From Firmicutes bacterium UBA6418 (GTDB lineage Bacteria; Bacillota; Clostridia; Peptostreptococcales; Anaerovoracaceae): a stretch of 16,271 nt of DNA. Below are positions 13,899 to 16,271 of the stretch, piece after piece. Location of the stretch: assembly GCA_002439735.1 (NCBI GenBank), contig DJPG01000107.1:1-16271 (forward strand), written 5' to 3'. The translations under genes were made by a program, and so were the position numbers. The notes beneath the pieces are model-generated. The model was not told the DNA's origin and made no database searches. It saw only the letters and a list, made by a program, of their open reading frames with translations. The first letter of the stretch is position 1, and every line of letters starts with the position of its first letter.

Positions 13899-13950
13899 AG
13901 GAAAATTGCCAAAAGCAAAGGAAAACACTGGAAAAATCCCAAAAACAGTG

Positions 13951-13956
13951 TATAAT
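13951..13956 (+). promoter_or_regulatory. -10 box of the lipoprotein promoter
   Basis: This is a perfect TATAAT. The best -35 candidate, CTGGAA (13928-13933, 17-base spacer), is poor, so the promoter may need an activator. Transcription from here gives a leader of about 168 bases. Confidence 0.55.
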
Positions 13957-14099
13957 GTCCTTGTCACAGCGATCGGCAAGACCGCACAGGTCACTGCCGG
14001 AGTTGATGAAAGACAGATGCCCGAGCGAAGGCGAGTGGCGAGCCGGAAGGCGAAGACAGAGCCGCACAGCGACCGGGCTAATATCCTTGTCACCGCGAC
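13954..14099 (+). promoter_or_regulatory. Structured, repeat-flanked leader of the lipoprotein gene
   Basis: The leader is bracketed by 20-base direct repeats (13954-13973 and 14080-14099, 17 identities). It carries a second repeat, CACAGCGAYCGG, at 13965-13976 and 14065-14076. Inside are a hairpin CGGCA-GACC/GGTC-TGCCG (13974-13999) and GCCCG/CGGGC arms enclosing a G/C-rich GCGAAGGCGAG-like stretch (about 14018-14078). I could not match it to a known riboswitch consensus. Confidence 0.45.
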
Positions 14100-14130
14100 A
14101 AATTTTGCAAAAGGGAAAGGAAATGAGAGA

Positions 14131-14913
14131 ATGAAAAAAGAAAACTTCAAGAAAAAGATCATGGCGCTCGGCTGCGCTCTGCTGCTGGTGTTCAGTTTCG
14201 TGGCATGCGGCAGCAATGACGCAAACGGGGGCGAAAACTCTCCACAGGCCAACCTGCAGAAGCAGACAGACGAGAGCGCTTTGCTGGCCGAATATCAGGA
14301 AGCGATGCAGAAAATGCTCGACGAAAAAGTTTTCCCAAACGGCGATCCGATGTATACCAATGAGGGTGACGACGAGACCGTGTGGGGCGATAATCAGTTC
14401 GCAGTCACAGATATCGACGGTGACGGCGAGCTTGAACTGCTGATCAATTTCGGCAACGCGCCGATGGTGGGAGAACAGTTCTTCGTGTTCCGCTATGACC
14501 CGGACAGTGACACCTTCGAGGAAGAACTGAGGGAGTTCCCGGCGGTGACCTTCTACGACAACGGCTATGTGACCGTGCAGGCATCCCACAATCAGGGGTT
14601 GGCCGGAGAATTCTGGCCGTACGCGATCTACCGCTATAACGCCGATCAGGACGCTTACGAGCAGATCTACTATATCGACGCCTGGGATAAGACATACTTT
14701 GCGGAAGACGCGGATGGAAACGCATATCCTGAAGATGTCGACACCAGCAAGACCGGCATCGTCTATTACATTTATACCGACGTGACAAAGAAGGTTTCCC
14801 CGGTCGATAAGAGCGTGTACGATGAGGTTGTTGCCGACACCTACGGCACGGCTGCCGAAACCAAGGTAAACTATCAGGATATCACACAGGAAAATATCGA
14901 CGCCATCGCTTAG
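14131..14913 (+). CDS. Uncharacterised lipoprotein with DIDGDG motif
   Basis: This is a 260-residue predicted surface lipoprotein. It begins MKKENFKKKI, then a hydrophobic core and lipobox FVAC with the acylated Cys at residue 26, followed by an Asn/Gln/Ser-rich linker. A globular domain follows. Near residues 92-104 it carries TDIDGDGELELLI, an EF-hand-like or FG-GAP-like acidic loop that often binds calcium. The rest is rich in Tyr, Asp and Glu and repeats short beta-like units (FFVFRYDPDSDTF, YAIYRYNADQDAYEQIYYI), consistent with a beta-propeller-like or integrin-like lipoprotein common in Clostridia. The frame is open upstream to 13876, but only the ATG at 14131 is followed by a signal peptide, with AAAGGA about 9 bases before it. 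It lies behind a long structured leader. No ligand or partner can be named. Confidence 0.8.
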   Translation: MKKENFKKKIMALGCALLLVFSFVACGSNDANGGENSPQANLQKQTDESALLAEYQEAMQKMLDEKVFPNGDPMYTNEGDDETVWGDNQFAVTDIDGDGELELLINFGNAPMVGEQFFVFRYDPDSDTFEEELREFPAVTFYDNGYVTVQASHNQGLAGEFWPYAIYRYNADQDAYEQIYYIDAWDKTYFAEDADGNAYPEDVDTSKTGIVYYIYTDVTKKVSPVDKSVYDEVVADTYGTAAETKVNYQDITQENIDAIA

Positions 14914-14923
14914 TCGGCGTTTT
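14900..14923 (+). terminator. Weak terminator overlapping the lipoprotein stop codon
   Basis: ACGCC (14900-14904) and GGCGT (14916-14920) form a 5-bp stem followed by TTTG. It overlaps the stop codon and is short, so it is probably backed up by the hairpin at 14944-15006. Confidence 0.35.
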
Positions 14924-14943
14924 GTGAAGTGTGAAATTTGTTA

Positions 14944-15006
14944 AAAAAGCGAAAAAGGCAGCACTCGATCGAAACGCTTGCGAGCCATTGGCGGATGCCG
15001 CTTTTT
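14944..15006 (+). terminator. Probable second terminator
   Basis: AAAAAGCG (14944-14951) pairs perfectly with CGCTTTTT (14999-15006) around a long interior. The interior can also form GGCA/TGCC contacts. The T-run is the last part of the stem. Confidence 0.45.
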
Positions 15007-15384
15007 ACTTGAAAAAAGCAAAAAGATGTAATGGAACATCCTGCTGCTTCGCTCAAAACGATGGAAGATTAAGAATTTGCAGGAAAATATGTTTGCGCGC
15101 ACAGAAACTGAAACGTTATTTTGTATAAACAAACAAAATCAGAAAGGAAAAAGAGAGGACGAAGCAGGAACGACGCTTGTAGATTACATCTTTTTGCATA
15201 ACAAAGTTCAGTTTGGGAGATGAAAGTTGAAAAGGTAAAAAAATAGAAGGGATTCGAAAGAATACGAACTTCACACCGGCACGATTCACACTTTTTCGAT
15301 GCTCAAGAGGGGATTGGAACAAAAATTCACACGCAATTCACACTCCCAGTCCACATTTGCGAAAAAATGAAGAGATTTCCGCAC
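15007..15384. other. Gene-free spacer with TTCACAC repeats
   Basis: There is no convincing gene on either strand; the short open frames lack ribosome sites and have odd composition. Four TTCACAC copies occur at 15270-15276, 15285-15291, 15326-15332 and 15337-15343. The last two start 11 bases apart, about one helical turn. GTGTGAA at 14929-14935 is the same motif inverted. Confidence 0.5.
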
Positions 15385-15411
15385 GAAAAAAGAACGCCGG
15401 AAGATCCGGCG
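15385..15411 (-). terminator. Terminator of the rubrerythrin gene
   Basis: The minus-strand RNA has CGCCGGA and TCCGGCG arms (15411-15405/15401-15395) around a 3-base loop, then TTCTTTTTTC. It lies about 70 bases after the stop codon. Confidence 0.88.
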
Positions 15412-15482
15412 CCCTTAGTATTTCTTATTGAAATTTCAATCTTTGAAGCTGAAGATGATCTTCAGCTCCCTGCAAAGAACCC

Positions 15483-16067
15483 TTATCCGAAGTATCTCTT
15501 CAAAAGTCCTGCAAGTGCCTTGCCGTGTCTTGCTTCGTCGCGTGCCATTTCGTGTACGGTGTCGTGGATCGCGTCGAGGTTGTTCATCTTGGCCATTTTG
15601 GCAAGATCGAACTTGCCGGCAGTCGCACCGTATTCACAATCCACTCTCCACTTGAGGTTGTCCTTGGTGGTCGCCTTCATGTTCGGCTCTAAATCTTCAC
15701 CCAGCAGTTCTGCGAATTTTGCGGCATGTTCCGCCTCCTCAAGAGCGACCTTTTCCCAGTAAAGACCGATCTCAGGGTAACCCTCTCTGTGCGCAATGCG
15801 CGCCATGCAGAGGTACATACCGACTTCGGAGCATTCGCCCTGGAAGTTTGCCTTTAACTGATCGAAAATGTACTTTTTATCTTCATCTTTGATGTCCGGA
15901 TTGTTCTTAACGGTTTCTGCGTAAACGCCATATTTGTGTTCCGCGGCCAACGTTGTGTCATCCTCCAGCTTCTTGAACTTGTCCGCGCCGACGTGACAGA
16001 CCGGACACTCTGCAGGCGGCTGGTCACCTTCGTAGATATAACCACATACTGTACAAACCCATTTCAT
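15483..16067 (-). CDS. Reverse rubrerythrin (peroxide-reducing diiron protein)
   Basis: This is a 194-residue cytoplasmic protein that reduces hydrogen peroxide, and in clostridial relatives oxygen, to water with electrons from NADH via an oxidoreductase. The order is reversed relative to classic rubrerythrin. An N-terminal rubredoxin-like Fe(Cys)4 domain has CTVCGY (C5, C8) and CPVCHVG (C21, C24). It is followed by the ferritin-like four-helix diiron domain. Glu/His ligands are visible in E43-H44 (AAEHKYG), GECSE (77-81), LEEAEH (109-114) and HEMARDEARH (172-181). The start at 16067 has AAAGGAGG about 9 bases upstream. The gene is monocistronic, with its own terminator (15395-15411) and a structured leader of about 110 bases. 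An oxygen-stress regulator such as PerR would be expected, but no clear PerR box is seen. Confidence 0.93.
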   Translation of the reverse strand: MKWVCTVCGYIYEGDQPPAECPVCHVGADKFKKLEDDTTLAAEHKYGVYAETVKNNPDIKDEDKKYIFDQLKANFQGECSEVGMYLCMARIAHREGYPEIGLYWEKVALEEAEHAAKFAELLGEDLEPNMKATTKDNLKWRVDCEYGATAGKFDLAKMAKMNNLDAIHDTVHEMARDEARHGKALAGLLKRYFG

Positions 16068-16113
16068 AATTCATTACCTCCTTTAAACCATGTTTCAAAA
16101 ACATATTGTTCTT

Positions 16114-16181
16114 ACGATTGCACACCGGACGAATAGTGGGCGGATAACGTGATTCCGCACATACGCTTGTCCGGCAATCGT
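16114..16181 (-). promoter_or_regulatory. Structured 5' leader of the rubrerythrin mRNA
   Basis: ACGATTGC and GCAATCGT (16181-16174/16121-16114) form a perfect 8-bp outer stem. It continues after a 4-base bulge as CGGAC/GTCCG (16173-16169/16130-16126) and encloses a GCGGA/TCCGC hairpin (16158-16154/16144-16140). It begins close to the predicted 5' end. The ribosome site is left free. No known riboswitch class was recognised. Confidence 0.55.
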
Positions 16182-16192
16182 CGTACATGGAT

Positions 16193-16201
16193 ATTATAGC
16201 A
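16193..16201 (-). promoter_or_regulatory. Extended -10 promoter of the rubrerythrin gene
   Basis: The minus strand reads TGCTATAAT, an ideal extended -10. There is no good -35 at 16-18 bases. It is preceded by a strongly A/T-rich tract (16209-16241). Nothing else was recognised between 16202 and the window end. Confidence 0.65.
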
Positions 16202-16271
16202 CAAGTTTCCTGTATTGGAGTATAAAAAAATAAATTTTTTGGCGGATCACGCGCGAAAACATGAAAAAAAT

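Noticed and set aside
13876..14130. N-terminal extension of the lipoprotein gene
   Set aside because: The extension would put 85 charged residues before a clear lipoprotein signal peptide, and the region carries a promoter and a structured leader.
14931..15128. 65-residue Lys-rich ORF with GTG start
   Set aside because: It has no ribosome site, overlaps a terminator-like hairpin and has no recognisable composition or family.
15116..15322. 68-residue minus-strand ORF
   Set aside because: It has no ribosome site and low-complexity hydrophobic content typical of translated A/T-rich spacer.
16193..16201. PerR box at the rubrerythrin promoter
   Set aside because: The sequence is an extended -10; it lacks the symmetric TTATAATNATTATAA pattern.

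Overview
The window looks like chromosomal DNA of an anaerobic, low-to-moderate GC Eubacteriales (Clostridia) species. The evidence is strong AGGAGG-type ribosome sites, sigma-A-like promoters, a CwlD-type cortex amidase, a YabE-type DUF348/G5/3D protein, a COG2984/COG4120/COG1101 ABC transporter and a reverse rubrerythrin. The C-terminal module of the large surface protein recalls secreted proteins of Anaerovoracaceae (former Clostridiales Family XIII); that placement is recollection, not a search. No insertion sequence, prophage, CRISPR array, tRNA or rRNA was seen.

Layout. 1-1371: DUF348/G5/3D cell-wall protein (+), with a two-way terminator shared with the converging ABC operon. 1375-4583 (-): lipoprotein substrate-binding protein, permease and ATPase, read from a strong promoter through a 280-nt leader. 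The leader encodes an 18-residue Tyr/Phe-rich peptide and an intrinsic terminator that can refold. 4657-5987 (-): AlaX-type alanyl-tRNA editing protein. 6042-6857 (+): CwlD-like amidase. 6849-7152: non-coding region with three perfect DnaA boxes, several palindromes and a promoter containing a Spo0A-box match. 7153-9619 (+): operon of a DUF4282-like membrane protein, a previously unlisted 40-residue membrane peptide and a membrane-anchored Ser/Thr kinase-like sensor. 9629-13173 (+): 1125-residue secreted surface protein. 13176-13799: hairpin-rich spacer and an XRE-type regulator (-). 13871-15006 (+): lipoprotein with a long structured leader. 15007-15384: no recognisable gene, but four TTCACAC repeats. 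15385-16201 (-): reverse rubrerythrin with a structured leader.

How the parts fit. Cell-envelope functions dominate: 3D protein, CwlD, kinase sensor, surface protein and lipoprotein. A near-identical 27-28 bp element lies upstream of both the surface-protein gene and the lipoprotein gene, in opposite orientations, which suggests shared control. The two strongest unexplained systems are the leader-peptide attenuator of the ABC transporter, which points to an aromatic amino acid substrate, and the DnaA-box cluster after cwlD, which could be part of oriC or a DnaA-titrating or regulatory locus.
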